NCBI RefSeq assembly: GCF_024363565.1
Contig: NZ_JAJEKE010000019.1
Span: 23,423-87,422, forward strand
From: Lutispora saccharofermentans
Lineage (GTDB): Bacteria > Bacillota > Clostridia > Lutisporales > Lutisporaceae
DNA length: 64,000 bases
Direction of reading: 5' to 3'
Below are positions 1 to 8,265 of this stretch, piece after piece. Under the pieces are notes generated by a model. That model saw only the letters and a program-made list of their open reading frames with translations. It had not been told where the DNA came from and did not search any database. The position numbers and the translations under genes are program-made. Position 1 is the first letter of the stretch; every line of letters starts with the position of its first letter.

Positions 1-1
1 T

Positions 2-205
2 TTGCGTATCCTTTTAGAGAACAAAGGTAATGTTGTAAGTGCAGAGGATTTATTCCATAAAATTTGGAAGGATGAATATTACAGCAAAAGCAACAATACG
101 ATCACTGTCCACATCCGTCATCTCCGAGAAAAAATGAATGATACTGTTGAAAATCCCAAATATATTAAAACAATATGGGGAGTAGGATATAAAATTGAAA
201 ACTAA
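2..205 (+). CDS. VanR-type response regulator, C-terminal fragment
   Basis: This is the last 67 codons of an OmpR/PhoB-family response regulator; the 5' part, including the receiver domain, lies outside the window. The visible part is the winged-helix DNA-binding domain, with the recognition-helix pattern TVHIRHLREKM and the terminal beta-hairpin IKTIWGVGYKIEN. This form is typical of VanR and related regulators. It overlaps the following kinase gene by 11 bases, so the two form a translationally coupled two-component pair. The VanR-like assignment comes from the family pattern plus the VanS and VanZ neighbours and is not a subtype call. Confidence 0.88.
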   Translation: MRILLENKGNVVSAEDLFHKIWKDEYYSKSNNTITVHIRHLREKMNDTVENPKYIKTIWGVGYKIEN

Positions 206-1322
206 AAATAAAAGGCAGTTCGATTATACCCGTTTGCAAATTAAAATTTTGTTTGCCCTGATTGGAGTAATAGCCGCCTTGCTTCTGGCTCTTGTTCTAA
301 TATACTTTTTGCATTGGAACAGCATCGGCGGGAGATGGATTTCTCAGGTGGCAGCAGATTTCCTTCAAATGGGTTTTTTTGTGGGACAAAATATATACAA
401 GCCATTTTTCATCTTGATTGTATTGCTTATCTGTGCAGGTTTTTTTTTCGTAATCCGCGCATTTTTGCGCTACGTTACCAAGCCACTGTCCGATGTTGAG
501 CAGAGTCTAGGGATGCTTCTCATTGACAATTCGGAGGAAATTCGCTTGCCGGAAGAACTCACTGCCATCACACAAAGGCTAAACGCTATGAAACAAACCT
601 TGGAACGCCGGAACCTGGAAGCCCAATCAGCCGAACAACGTAAAAACGAGCTTGTGATGTACCTTGCCCACGACATTCGCACTCCCCTTACTTCTGTAAT
701 AGGATATTTAAGTTTGCTGGAAGAAGTGGAAAATATGCCGCTGGAGCAGAGGAAAAAATGCACGCATATCGCACTCGATAAATCATATAGGCTGGAAAAA
801 ATGATCAATGAATTTTTTGAGATAACCCGATATAATCTACAACAAATCCAAATAGAAAAAACGGATATAGACCTCTACTATATGTTGGTACAATTAACCG
901 ATGAACTGCTGCCCATTTTGTCAAGCCACGGAAACACTGCCGTTTTACATGCAGACGAAGAATTAATGATCTATGGCGATTCTGAAAAGCTGGGGCGGGT
1001 TTTTACCAATGTTCTGAAGAATGCGACTGCTTATAGCTTCCCGAATACAGAAATTCACATCATAGCCCAAAAAAGCGAAGATACCGTAACAATCACATTT
1101 CAAAACAAGGGCGATACCATACCGCCTGAAAAATGTGCTGCTATATTTGAAAAGTTTTATCGTCTTGACGAAGCTCGAGCAAGTGATACCGGGGGAGCAG
1201 GATTGGGACTTGCAATTGCTAAAGAAATTATTATTTTACATGGTGGCTCAATTACTGTGGAAAGCCATGAACATATAACTTCTTTTGTTATTACACTTCC
1301 GTTAAATCACACCGCATCTTAA
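195..1322 (+). CDS. VanS-type sensor histidine kinase
   Basis: A 375-residue membrane histidine kinase, partner of the preceding VanR-type regulator. Two membrane segments lie at about residues 17-40 and 70-92, with a short extracellular loop between them. A HAMP-like linker follows, then the phosphoacceptor box YLAHDIRTPLTS with His at about residue 159. The ATPase domain has the N box (NVLKNATAYS) and a G2 box (GGAGLGLAIAKE). Translation starts at a TTG inside the end of the regulator gene; GGAGTAGGAT just upstream serves as ribosome binding site. The small extracytoplasmic loop suits a kinase that senses cell-envelope compounds, but the ligand cannot be read from sequence. Confidence 0.9.
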   Translation: MKTKNKRQFDYTRLQIKILFALIGVIAALLLALVLIYFLHWNSIGGRWISQVAADFLQMGFFVGQNIYKPFFILIVLLICAGFFFVIRAFLRYVTKPLSDVEQSLGMLLIDNSEEIRLPEELTAITQRLNAMKQTLERRNLEAQSAEQRKNELVMYLAHDIRTPLTSVIGYLSLLEEVENMPLEQRKKCTHIALDKSYRLEKMINEFFEITRYNLQQIQIEKTDIDLYYMLVQLTDELLPILSSHGNTAVLHADEELMIYGDSEKLGRVFTNVLKNATAYSFPNTEIHIIAQKSEDTVTITFQNKGDTIPPEKCAAIFEKFYRLDEARASDTGGAGLGLAIAKEIIILHGGSITVESHEHITSFVITLPLNHTAS

Positions 1323-1328
1323 TATTTT

Positions 1329-1347
1329 CTTAGGAATTTATCAAGGA
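1329..1347 (+). promoter_or_regulatory. Candidate VanR-type operator
   Basis: A CTTAGGA box at 1329-1335 is followed about 12 bases later by the related TCAAGGA (1341-1347), in the gap between the kinase and the VanZ-like gene. The same TTAGG core recurs at 2944-2983. OmpR-family regulators bind direct repeats spaced about 11 bp, so these are plausible targets of the upstream regulator. This is inference from spacing and repetition. Confidence 0.4.
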
Positions 1348-1377
1348 AGTATTAAATTTGAGACGGTACAGATGGGA

Positions 1378-1427
1378 TATACTGTAGTTAATAAATTGCG
1401 AAGACTTTTACCTTCAACTACAGTATA
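1378..1427 (+). promoter_or_regulatory. Leader stem-loop before VanZ-like gene
   Basis: A perfect 12-bp inverted repeat (TATACTGTAGTT at 1378-1389, AACTACAGTATA at 1416-1427) encloses a 26-base loop. It ends about 5 bases before the GCGGAGGATG ribosome binding site of the VanZ-like gene. No T-run follows, so it is not an intrinsic terminator. It could be an operator or an mRNA 5' stabiliser. Confidence 0.5.
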
Positions 1428-1444
1428 AAAGCGGAGGATGTTTT

Positions 1445-2872
1445 ATGGATATTATTACAATTTTTCAAGTATTGCTCCGATGGGGTGTGTTTGCACTCAT
1501 CGGAGGCCTTTTATTGGCACTTACCATTTCTGTCGGCTACATGATATATAAAAAAGCGTTTCATGGCCAAAAGAGTATGTCGAAAACGCAGGGGATTATC
1601 CTGTTTCTTTTGTCCTGCTGGCTGTTGCTGGTACTGGCACTGACCACCTTAAGCCGCGGTGCAAACTTCACCGGCAGCTTTAATATTGACTTTTTCAGCG
1701 CCTACGTCAACGCATGGAATAAGTGGTCAATCAGCGAATTGCAGCTTATTATCTTCAATATGCTGATGTTTACACCGTTGGGATTTTTATTACCGCTTTT
1801 CTGGAAGAAGGCAGAGAAGTTCAAGGTAACTCTTTTCGTGTCTATTGGGCTGACTGTCTGTATTGAAATCGTACAATTATTGACGGGAACCGGGATTTTT
1901 GAACTTGATGACTTATTCCACAACTGCATTGGAAGTATGCTTGGATATTTTTGTATAATGGCAGTGCTTTCTATTATTAGGGAAAGACGCGTTCGTTTTG
2001 TTCCCATAGGCAAAGTGCTGATACTCCCGTGTGTCATTGGAATGATAATTGGCACGGTGTCGTTTGTTTATGAGCAGCAGCCTTACGGAAATATGCCTAT
2101 TCTTCCTGCGGCAAAGCAGGATATGTCAATGATTAATCTTACAGCCGACCTTTCCTTAACAGAGCAACCGGCATGGGCCTCCATATATAAAAACACCTAT
2201 GCGGAGGATCAGGATTATATAGAACGAATTATAGCTCAGCTTTCCGAATCGGAAGATGTTATCTTTTCTGGTGTTCAACGACGTGAAGGCGAAAACCGTG
2301 TTTACACTGGCAAAAGTCCCAATAGTGAAGATGTTCAACTCAACTTCTTTTTTAGGACAGGACATTGGCGTTACACAACATGGCGTGATACCGCTACATT
2401 GACAGAGGAAGCAGCGAAGAGCTACGGAGACTTTTATAAAAACTGGCTGAAAGAAAGTGGACTGCTCCCTGATACCGCTGTTTTCAGTATACAAAACAAC
2501 GATACGCTTCGATGGGACGCACCGGAAGAGAACGACCTGTCAATTGCCAAAACCGCATTCACATCCGGCTCTATCTTAATGCAGTTTGATAGCAATTTGG
2601 AACTTACTTCCATGCATTACGGAATCAGCTGGAATGAATATGTAGCAACGGAAGAAATTATTTCTCCCAAAGCAGCCTTTAAAAAGGTTGAAGATGGAAA
2701 CTTTGAACAATATGTCCCCTTCCGGCAGGGAGATACACTGTGGGTAAAAGAATGTAAGCTCGCTTATGTTTACGATACAAAAGGATTTTATCAGCCTGTT
2801 TATCGATTTACTGGATATATCAACAATAATGATAATTCATGGGATTGTCAGATCCCTGCTTTGGCAAAATAG
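1445..2872 (+). CDS. VanZ-like membrane protein with long C-terminal domain
   Basis: A 475-residue protein. The first 210 residues hold five or six membrane segments and a VanZ-family core (NMLMFTPLGFLLP, then SIGLTVCIEIVQLLTGTG and DDLFHNCIGSMLGY). VanZ is known for low-level teicoplanin resistance and its relatives are common envelope proteins. After about residue 220 comes a hydrophilic, probably extracytoplasmic domain of some 250 residues that I do not recognise. It makes the protein much longer than classical VanZ (about 160 residues). The gene has a good RBS (GCGGAGG) and lies 122 bases after the kinase gene, so control by the VanRS-type pair is likely. Confidence 0.8.
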   Translation: MDIITIFQVLLRWGVFALIGGLLLALTISVGYMIYKKAFHGQKSMSKTQGIILFLLSCWLLLVLALTTLSRGANFTGSFNIDFFSAYVNAWNKWSISELQLIIFNMLMFTPLGFLLPLFWKKAEKFKVTLFVSIGLTVCIEIVQLLTGTGIFELDDLFHNCIGSMLGYFCIMAVLSIIRERRVRFVPIGKVLILPCVIGMIIGTVSFVYEQQPYGNMPILPAAKQDMSMINLTADLSLTEQPAWASIYKNTYAEDQDYIERIIAQLSESEDVIFSGVQRREGENRVYTGKSPNSEDVQLNFFFRTGHWRYTTWRDTATLTEEAAKSYGDFYKNWLKESGLLPDTAVFSIQNNDTLRWDAPEENDLSIAKTAFTSGSILMQFDSNLELTSMHYGISWNEYVATEEIISPKAAFKKVEDGNFEQYVPFRQGDTLWVKECKLAYVYDTKGFYQPVYRFTGYINNNDNSWDCQIPALAK

Positions 2873-2943
2873 CACTTCATGTTATGCTTAAAACAATATG
2901 AACGTAAAAATCTATTAAGCTTTAAATTTACAAACGGGAGAAT

Positions 2944-2983
2944 CTTAGGGAAATATCAACTTTATTTTAGGGTTTTCTTAGGA
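2944..2983 (+). promoter_or_regulatory. Phased TTAGG boxes, candidate VanR-type operator
   Basis: Three boxes (CTTAGGG at 2944, TTTAGGG at 2966, CTTAGGA at 2977) are spaced 22 and 11 bases apart, on one face of the helix, as expected for an OmpR/PhoB-type regulator. They lie upstream of a racemase remnant, so they may once have driven a now-deleted operon. Confidence 0.45.
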
Positions 2984-3008
2984 GTTTAACAACTTAATAT
3001 TAAAAAAC

Positions 3009-3058
3009 GGCCTGGCTGTTATTGATAACATAGTCTTATCAAAGCAGGCAGGCTTTTT
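3009..3058 (+). terminator. Intrinsic terminator-like hairpin
   Basis: GCCTGGCTG at 3010-3018 pairs with CAGGCAGGC at 3045-3053 with one mismatch, followed by TTTTTGATT. The loop is long, so efficiency is uncertain. Confidence 0.5.
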
Positions 3059-3090
3059 GATTCTAAAAAGGAAAGGTACATGAAACGTAA

Positions 3091-3276
3091 ACACATTACA
3101 CAACCTTAGTTGATATATCTGATATCCCTAATGTTATGTGTGGGTATATTGCCGTTATAATAGGAAAATCCGATAATGCTGAAATAACAGCCTATGACTT
3201 AGCGGAACAAGCAGAAACAATTAAGAATAAACTGTTAAGTCGTTTAGTAGCATGGTTAGAAAGAGTAATGATTTAA
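3091..3276 (+). pseudogene. VanT/alanine racemase C-terminal remnant
   Basis: The frame from 3091 to the TAA at 3274-3276 has no start codon of its own and follows an in-frame stop. It encodes about 61 residues matching the C-terminal end of fold-III alanine racemases, including membrane-bound VanT serine racemases. Features are VDISDIP, then AVIIGKSDNAEITA, then DLAEQAETIKNKLLSRL, where the family has DIP, a short loop, EITA, DLAE and GTI plus a C-terminal helix. The catalytic lysine and most of the barrel are missing. Beside VanR-, VanS- and VanZ-like genes this suggests a broken vanG-type cluster. Confidence 0.65.
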
Positions 3277-3339
3277 TTGCTAAAAATGTATTATAGAACC
3301 GCACGACGGAAATAAAAAACCGTCGCCTTGCGGTTGAAT

Positions 3340-3712
3340 ATCTATGCTGTAAAAAGCTATAAAGACAAGATGTATATCGGAACAATGGTACAGGGGCGGC
3401 AAAAAGTCATCAGCTATAAGGTTCACGACAAAGTTGCCACCTCGGAGGATGAATGGTATGAGGTACCAGATACCCATGAGCCTATTTTGGAGCAAGCAGT
3501 GTTCAACCGTGCGCAGGAGCTTCTGCAAAGGGCAGCTATGTATATTATATGTGCTCTACTTATAAGCGAAAGTCAAAGGATAAATGCAAAAAGCACACCA
3601 TGAGGCTTGATATTCTGGAAACGGCTGTTCTGATGGCAATAAGCAAGCAAATTGAACTGATCGAAAACCTTGAAGGCATTATCGCTGAAATCAATAATGC
3701 TTCTTATGAAGC
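3340..3712 (+). pseudogene. Large serine recombinase remnant, frameshifted
   Basis: Two frames together give the C-terminal part of a TnpX/TndX-type large serine recombinase. The first, to about 3530, carries YKDKMYIGTMVQGRQKVIS and THEPILEQAVFNRAQELLQR from the recombinase domain. The second, from about 3530, carries CSTYKRKSKDKCKKH and LDILETAVLMAISKQIELIE, the second half of the zinc ribbon and the coiled-coil start. The stretch between LLQR and the second zinc-binding pair is missing, and the deletion shifts the frame. The catalytic serine domain is absent, so the gene is dead. It is evidence that an integrative element was once here. Confidence 0.75.
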
Positions 3713-3895
3713 AGATCCAACTCCAAGCCCCTGACCTAATGCAGCGACTACCAGGAAAATGGGGAAAGCTACAGATACTGCACCGATTGCAGCAGTATCA
3801 TGAAGCATTCCAACAAAGGCAGTATCTGTTGTATAAATTCCGGACAATATTAATGCTATCCACATATCCTGGTTGACAGGTGGAGTATTGCGATG
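3704..3895 (-). pseudogene. MATE transporter fragment, antisense
   Basis: The minus strand encodes about 60 residues resembling the first two membrane segments of a MATE pump (WIALILSGIYTTDTAFVGML, then TAAIGAVSVAFPIF and GLGVGSAS). It has neither a proper start nor the remaining ten helices. It abuts the recombinase remnant at about 3712, making a mosaic junction. It differs in sequence from the intact MATE gene that starts at 4038 on the other strand, so it is not a simple local duplication. Confidence 0.6.
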
Positions 3896-4037
3896 GGCAG
3901 GTGATCCTGTGTCAAGAATAATAACATTTAAAGCAGCTAAAGAAGGAATATAGCGAAAAGCATAGAAATATGTAAAGTATATATGATAAATAAACAAGAA
4001 CAAATATGAAAGGGCATAATGCAGCAGGTATGATTTC

Positions 4038-5384
4038 ATGAAGGGTGATATGACTAGGGGAAATACGACGAGGATATTGATCAAGTTTGCAATTCCTCTT
4101 TTGCTGGGGAATTTGTTTCAACAGCTTTATAATACGACGGACGCTATAATAGTGGGAAGATATATAGGAAAGAACGCATTGGCAGCGGTAGGGGTTGCAA
4201 ATCCGATTATGTCTGTTGCCATCTTCTTTATATTCGGTATATGCATCGGCACTTCGGTGCTTATGGCTCAGCTTTTCGGAGCCGGGAAATATGATGAATT
4301 AAAAAAAGAGGTTTCTACCTCATTGATTGCCGGGATAATTTTTACTATAGCATTATCTATTGTTTGCATCCTTCTATCCAGATGGATGCTCATAATAACA
4401 GGTACGCCTGAGGAGATTTTAGATGATGCCGATATATTTTTAAAGATAATATTCGGCGGGCTGATCTTTTCCTTCTTATATAATTTTTATTCATCCTCGC
4501 TCAGAGCCATAGGGGATTCAAACACACCGCTGATATTTCTGATCATTTCCTGTGTGCTCAATGCAGTGTTATGTATTGTTTTCGTTGCAGGCTTTAAGCT
4601 GGGTGTAGCCGGTTCGGCGATTGCAACGGTGATCGCACAAGGCATATCGTCCTTATTATGCGTGGCATATGTTTATACCAGAATTCCGTTGCTCAGCCTT
4701 AAAAAGGATGAGCTTGTGGTGGAAAAAGACTTGTTGAAGCTAAGCCTCCAATATAGCTGGGTGACAGCGCTGCAGCAGACTTGCATATATATTGGAAAGC
4801 TTATGGTCCAGGGAGTTGTTAATCCCTTTGGGACAAATGCCATAGCTGCCTACAACTCTGTTACAAGGATCGATTCCTTTGTAATGGCGGGCGGCGAAAG
4901 CTTATCTGCATCTGTTGCAACCTATTCCGCTCAAAACAAAGGCGCGGGCAAGACGGACAGGATTATGGAAGGCTTCAAGAAAAGTGCTGCCATAATGGCT
5001 GTATATAGTATTATTATAGGCCTGGCCATATACTTCAAAGCCGAAGGCATAATGAAGCTGTTTGTCTCCGCTGATGAAAAAGAAGTCATATCCATAGGCA
5101 TAGGATACTTAAAAGCTATATCATTTTTTTACATGCTTTCAAATATCAACAATGTTTTTCAAGGATTATTCAGAGGGATCGGCAAGCTGCGCATAACATT
5201 TTTTGCTACCTTCATACAGATCATCATAAGGGTTGCATTGTCTTATATCCTTGCGCCCCATTTCGGCATCGCAAGCGTATGCTATGCCATTGCTGCCGGA
5301 TGGGTGGTAATGCTTGTATATGAAATGCTGTCTTATAGAAAATATTTTAAAGAAATCAAGGATGAAGAAAGAGCAACGATCTAA
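4038..5384 (+). CDS. MATE family efflux transporter
   Basis: A complete 448-residue MATE (MatE/NorM/DinF superfamily) transporter with about twelve membrane helices in two homologous halves. The N-terminal half begins with IPLLLGNLFQQLYNTTDAIIVG, the usual start of the first MatE repeat, and ALAAVGVANPI follows. The second repeat starts near residue 240. Such pumps export cationic drugs or metabolites by Na+ or H+ antiport; the substrate is unknown. The RBS is weak (CAGCAGGT before ATGATTTC ATG). It lies upstream of the riboswitch terminator and so is not under that switch. Confidence 0.9.
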   Translation: MKGDMTRGNTTRILIKFAIPLLLGNLFQQLYNTTDAIIVGRYIGKNALAAVGVANPIMSVAIFFIFGICIGTSVLMAQLFGAGKYDELKKEVSTSLIAGIIFTIALSIVCILLSRWMLIITGTPEEILDDADIFLKIIFGGLIFSFLYNFYSSSLRAIGDSNTPLIFLIISCVLNAVLCIVFVAGFKLGVAGSAIATVIAQGISSLLCVAYVYTRIPLLSLKKDELVVEKDLLKLSLQYSWVTALQQTCIYIGKLMVQGVVNPFGTNAIAAYNSVTRIDSFVMAGGESLSASVATYSAQNKGAGKTDRIMEGFKKSAAIMAVYSIIIGLAIYFKAEGIMKLFVSADEKEVISIGIGYLKAISFFYMLSNINNVFQGLFRGIGKLRITFFATFIQIIIRVALSYILAPHFGIASVCYAIAAGWVVMLVYEMLSYRKYFKEIKDEERATI

Positions 5385-5414
5385 TATCATATAGCATTTT
5401 CACGAACATATGTA

Positions 5415-5442
5415 TTGAAATGTATGTTAAATATGATACAAT
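5415..5442 (+). promoter_or_regulatory. Sigma-A promoter for riboswitch-ABC operon
   Basis: TTGAAA (5415-5420), 16-base spacer and TACAAT (5437-5442). Transcription would begin near 5449, just before the aptamer, as expected for a riboswitch leader. Confidence 0.65.
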
Positions 5443-5451
5443 ATCATAAGA

Positions 5452-5545
5452 GAGTGTATCTAGGGTTCCGGCTTTATAGCGTCTGGTCCGAGCGATGCAG
5501 GATAACATCTACACTTTTGGGAGAAAAGCCCGGAGGACGAGTCTC
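5452..5545 (+). ncRNA. ykkC-family riboswitch aptamer
   Basis: The leader carries the conserved blocks of the ykkC class in order: CTAGGGTTCCG (5460-5470), CTGGTCCGAGCG (5483-5494), ACAC (5511-5514), then GGGAGAAAAGCCCGGAGG (5519-5536). ykkC-1 RNAs bind guanidine; closely similar subtypes bind ppGpp, PRPP or nucleoside diphosphates. The downstream NatA-type exporter is not one of the classical guanidine genes (SugE, urea/guanidine carboxylase), so the ligand subtype is open. It is followed by an overlapping terminator, giving a transcriptional ON-switch layout. Confidence 0.85.
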
Positions 5546-5580
5546 TGTTCGGAGATTTGTCCCGGGGCTTTATTTTTTTA
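5524..5580 (+). terminator. Riboswitch expression-platform terminator
   Basis: AAAAGCCCGGAGGAC (5524-5538) pairs with GTCCCGGGGCTTT (5559-5571) with small bulges and is followed by a run of T. The 5' arm is the conserved 3' block of the aptamer, so ligand binding and termination compete. That is the usual ykkC ON mechanism. Confidence 0.85.
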
Positions 5581-5605
5581 CCTATTTATTGGGGAGGGGT
5601 TATTC

Positions 5606-6610
5606 ATGAGCGTAATAAAAGTTCAAAATCTATGCAAGACCTTTAAGGTAAAAACTAAAGAAGCGGGTTTAAAGGGCAGTGTGAAGTCTATTTTTACTCC
5701 TTCCTTCAGGGAGATCCATGCGGTAAATAATATTTCCTTTGAGGTTGAGGAGGGTGAAATATTGGCCTTCATAGGCCTTAACGGAGCAGGGAAATCCACC
5801 ACCATAAAAATGATGACGGGGATATTGCATCCGACCTCCGGCAGCATAGAAGTGCTGGGGATGGATCCTGCAAATCAAAGGAAAAGATTATCATATAAAA
5901 TCGGTACGGTGTTTGGACAAAAGTCTCAGCTTTGGTTTCATCTGCCACCCTTGGACAGCTTCAACCTGCTGGGCAGCATATACGAACTGGACAAGGAAAA
6001 GCTGAAATCAAGGATAGAACTGCTGAAAGAGGTATTTGAAATAGGGGATTTGATGGATATCCCGGTAAGAAAGCTTTCGCTGGGCCAACGGATACGCTGT
6101 GAGATAGCGGCGTCTATTCTGCATGAGCCTGAAATAATATTTCTGGATGAGCCTACCATAGGGCTTGATGTGGTGGTAAAGCAGAAGATCAGGGAGCTTA
6201 TTTTGAAGCTGAACAAAGAGGAGAATACCACTATATTCCTCACCTCTCATGATGCCGGGGATATTGAGCAGCTGTGCAAGAGGGCCATCATAATAAACCA
6301 TGGAGAAGTGGTGCTCAATGAAACCATCAAGAGGCTTAAATATGATTACCTCAATAAAAAGGTGATACATATCAAATATAATGAGGCGGTGGAAATAGGG
6401 AATCATGATTTAGACATACTGAAAAACAGGGGAGATGCCATAAAGGTCCAGGTGGACACATCGAAGCAGGATATTGAGGAGGTCCTGTCAAGCCTGATAA
6501 AATGCGGCAAGGTTGAGGACATCATCATATCTGAGCCGCCCCTGGAGGAGATCATATCCTTCATCTATAAGCAGAATAAGGGAGGGGATCGGGATGAAGG
6601 CGCTCAATAA
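5606..6610 (+). CDS. ABC-2 exporter ATP-binding protein (NatA/COG4586-like)
   Basis: A 334-residue ATPase of a drug/Na+-export-type ABC transporter. Walker A is GLNGAGKST, the Q-loop follows in GTVFGQKSQLWF, the signature is LSLGQRIRCEIA and Walker B is IIFLDEPTIGLD, followed by LTSHD. The C-terminal extension after about residue 235 is typical of the COG4586 group. An in-frame ATG at 5495 lies inside the riboswitch, so the start is set at 5606, behind GGGGAGGGG. It is the first gene of a three-gene operon under the ykkC leader and overlaps the first permease by 17 bases. Confidence 0.9.
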   Translation: MSVIKVQNLCKTFKVKTKEAGLKGSVKSIFTPSFREIHAVNNISFEVEEGEILAFIGLNGAGKSTTIKMMTGILHPTSGSIEVLGMDPANQRKRLSYKIGTVFGQKSQLWFHLPPLDSFNLLGSIYELDKEKLKSRIELLKEVFEIGDLMDIPVRKLSLGQRIRCEIAASILHEPEIIFLDEPTIGLDVVVKQKIRELILKLNKEENTTIFLTSHDAGDIEQLCKRAIIINHGEVVLNETIKRLKYDYLNKKVIHIKYNEAVEIGNHDLDILKNRGDAIKVQVDTSKQDIEEVLSSLIKCGKVEDIIISEPPLEEIISFIYKQNKGGDRDEGAQ

Positions 6611-7394
6611 ATATTTGCAGATATCAAAGATAACAATGTCCAACAGCCTGGTATACTTTTGGAATTTTCTCAGCAAAAATTTATTCTTCATATTCATCAT
6701 GTTCATATATCTGATGCTCTGGAAAAACATATATGCGCAAAAGGCTACGGCCGCTATGGGAGACCTCACCTTGAACGGAATGATATGGTACTTGATCTTT
6801 ACCGAGCTTGTAACCTTATCCAGGACAGATTTGCACACCCAGGTAAACGATGATGTAAAGACAGGGAATATTGCTTATCTGCTGAATAAGCCCTACAATT
6901 ATGTGCTTTATTGCTTTTCATATTTTATAGGGGAAATAGGCACCAGGCTTTTATCCAACAGCTTCATCGGATTGGCTATAGGATTGATCTATGCGGGAGC
7001 CATTGAAGATTTCAGCTTCATCAATCTGCCCTTTATCATTTTGTCTTTGCTCACAGGCTGTGCCATAAACTTTTTTATATACCTGTGCCTGGCATTGACT
7101 TCCTTTTGGGTGGAGGAAAACAGCGCTTTTTTCTGGATTTATTCAAAATTGATATTTACATTGGGCGGTATGCTGATGCCTATAGACCTTTTCCCGGAAT
7201 GGCTCCAGAGCATATCCCGATACATGCCCTTTGCTTATGTGACATATGTCCCTGCAAGGTTGGCTGTCGATTTCTCCTTTGTGAGCTTTTGGAGGCAATT
7301 TCCCATACAGCTGCTGTATTTGGGAGCTTTCTTTGCTGCAGCTGTGTGTCTGTACGGAAAGGGGGTCAGGAATCTGAATGTTAACGGAGGTTAA
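6594..7394 (+). CDS. ABC-2 type permease (COG4587/DUF990-like)
   Basis: A 266-residue membrane protein with about six helices, the first permease partner of the preceding ATPase. The start at 6594 (MKALNKYLQIS) follows GGGAGGGGATCGGG inside the end of the ATPase gene; a longer in-frame extension to 6513 has no such site. The hydrophobic pattern, the length near 265 residues and the order ATPase-permease-permease match the COG4586/COG4587/COG3694 exporter type. It overlaps the next permease by 17 bases, again suggesting translational coupling. The substrate is unknown. Confidence 0.82.
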   Translation: MKALNKYLQISKITMSNSLVYFWNFLSKNLFFIFIMFIYLMLWKNIYAQKATAAMGDLTLNGMIWYLIFTELVTLSRTDLHTQVNDDVKTGNIAYLLNKPYNYVLYCFSYFIGEIGTRLLSNSFIGLAIGLIYAGAIEDFSFINLPFIILSLLTGCAINFFIYLCLALTSFWVEENSAFFWIYSKLIFTLGGMLMPIDLFPEWLQSISRYMPFAYVTYVPARLAVDFSFVSFWRQFPIQLLYLGAFFAAAVCLYGKGVRNLNVNGG

Positions 7395-8175
7395 AAAGAG
7401 TCTAAGGCTTATCTGCTGCTATTTTAAATTCAATATATCCTCGGCTATGGAATACAGGGCCAGCTTTCTTGTCCAATGTTTCGGCATGATGCTTAACAAC
7501 TCAGCCTTTATCTTCTTTTGGTGGATACTATTTAATAATGTGAGCACCATAGGCGGTTATACCTTCCGGGATGAAATGATGCTGTGGGCCATATCTTCTT
7601 CCAGCTTCGGTTTTTGTTTCGTGGTCTTCGGCAATGTAGGAAATATAACCAAGATGATACTAAACGGTGAGCTGGACACATATCTGCTGCAGCCCAAGGA
7701 CCCTCTGGTAAACATAGCTTGCTCAAGGACGGTGGTATCTGCATGGGGGGATGCATTGTACGGCATGATCATATTCTTTCTCATAAGGGGATTTGATGTC
7801 AAAGGCTTCCTATTGTTTTTATTGTTCTGCATCACAGGAGCCTTGATATTGGCTTCCGTGCTGGTGTCCTTCCACTCGTTGAGCTTTTATACAGGGAATA
7901 CGGAAGGGCTGACCCAGCTGGCAATAGAGTTTCTCATATCCTTCAGCATTTATCCTGAGGGAATATTCAGCGGCGGCGTTAGGTTTATACTGTATACCAT
8001 CATCCCCTCCGCCTTTATAGTATATATACCTGCAGCTGTTATCAAGCAGTTTTCGATATTTATGCTGCTGAAAGTGCTGGGGGTCTCGGTCCTATGGATA
8101 GCTACAGCCTATGGCATGTTCTACAAGGGCCTTAAAAAATATGAGTCAGGCAATCTGATAATAAGCAAACTATAA
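7378..8175 (+). CDS. ABC-2 type permease (DUF990/COG3694-like)
   Basis: A 265-residue membrane protein with about six helices, the second permease of the riboswitch-controlled exporter. It begins inside the previous gene, behind AAAGGGGGTCAGG. The N-terminal cytoplasmic stretch followed by MEYRASFLVQCFGMMLNNSA, and the central AFIFFWWILFNNV, fit the ABC-2_6 (DUF990) permeases. Two different permeases imply a heterodimeric membrane part with two copies of the ATPase. No transcription terminator is visible after it. Confidence 0.82.
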   Translation: MLTEVKKSLRLICCYFKFNISSAMEYRASFLVQCFGMMLNNSAFIFFWWILFNNVSTIGGYTFRDEMMLWAISSSSFGFCFVVFGNVGNITKMILNGELDTYLLQPKDPLVNIACSRTVVSAWGDALYGMIIFFLIRGFDVKGFLLFLLFCITGALILASVLVSFHSLSFYTGNTEGLTQLAIEFLISFSIYPEGIFSGGVRFILYTIIPSAFIVYIPAAVIKQFSIFMLLKVLGVSVLWIATAYGMFYKGLKKYESGNLIISKL

Positions 8176-8190
8176 TGCAGAAGATGAGAA

Positions 8191-8202
8191 TTTTGGTATA
8201 AT
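8191..8202 (+). promoter_or_regulatory. Extended -10 promoter
   Basis: TTTTGGTATAAT ends at 8202; the TGG before TATAAT marks an extended -10 element. It lies 64 bases before the small membrane protein gene. Confidence 0.5.
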
Positions 8203-8265
8203 GAAAAATAGGAGTGCGAGCGTTTAGTCATCGGACAAATATGCGGAGTTGTGAGGTGAGGGCAT

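Noticed and set aside
5495..5605. Upstream start of the ABC ATPase
   Set aside because: It lies in the riboswitch aptamer and terminator; the ATG at 5606 follows GGGGAGGGG.
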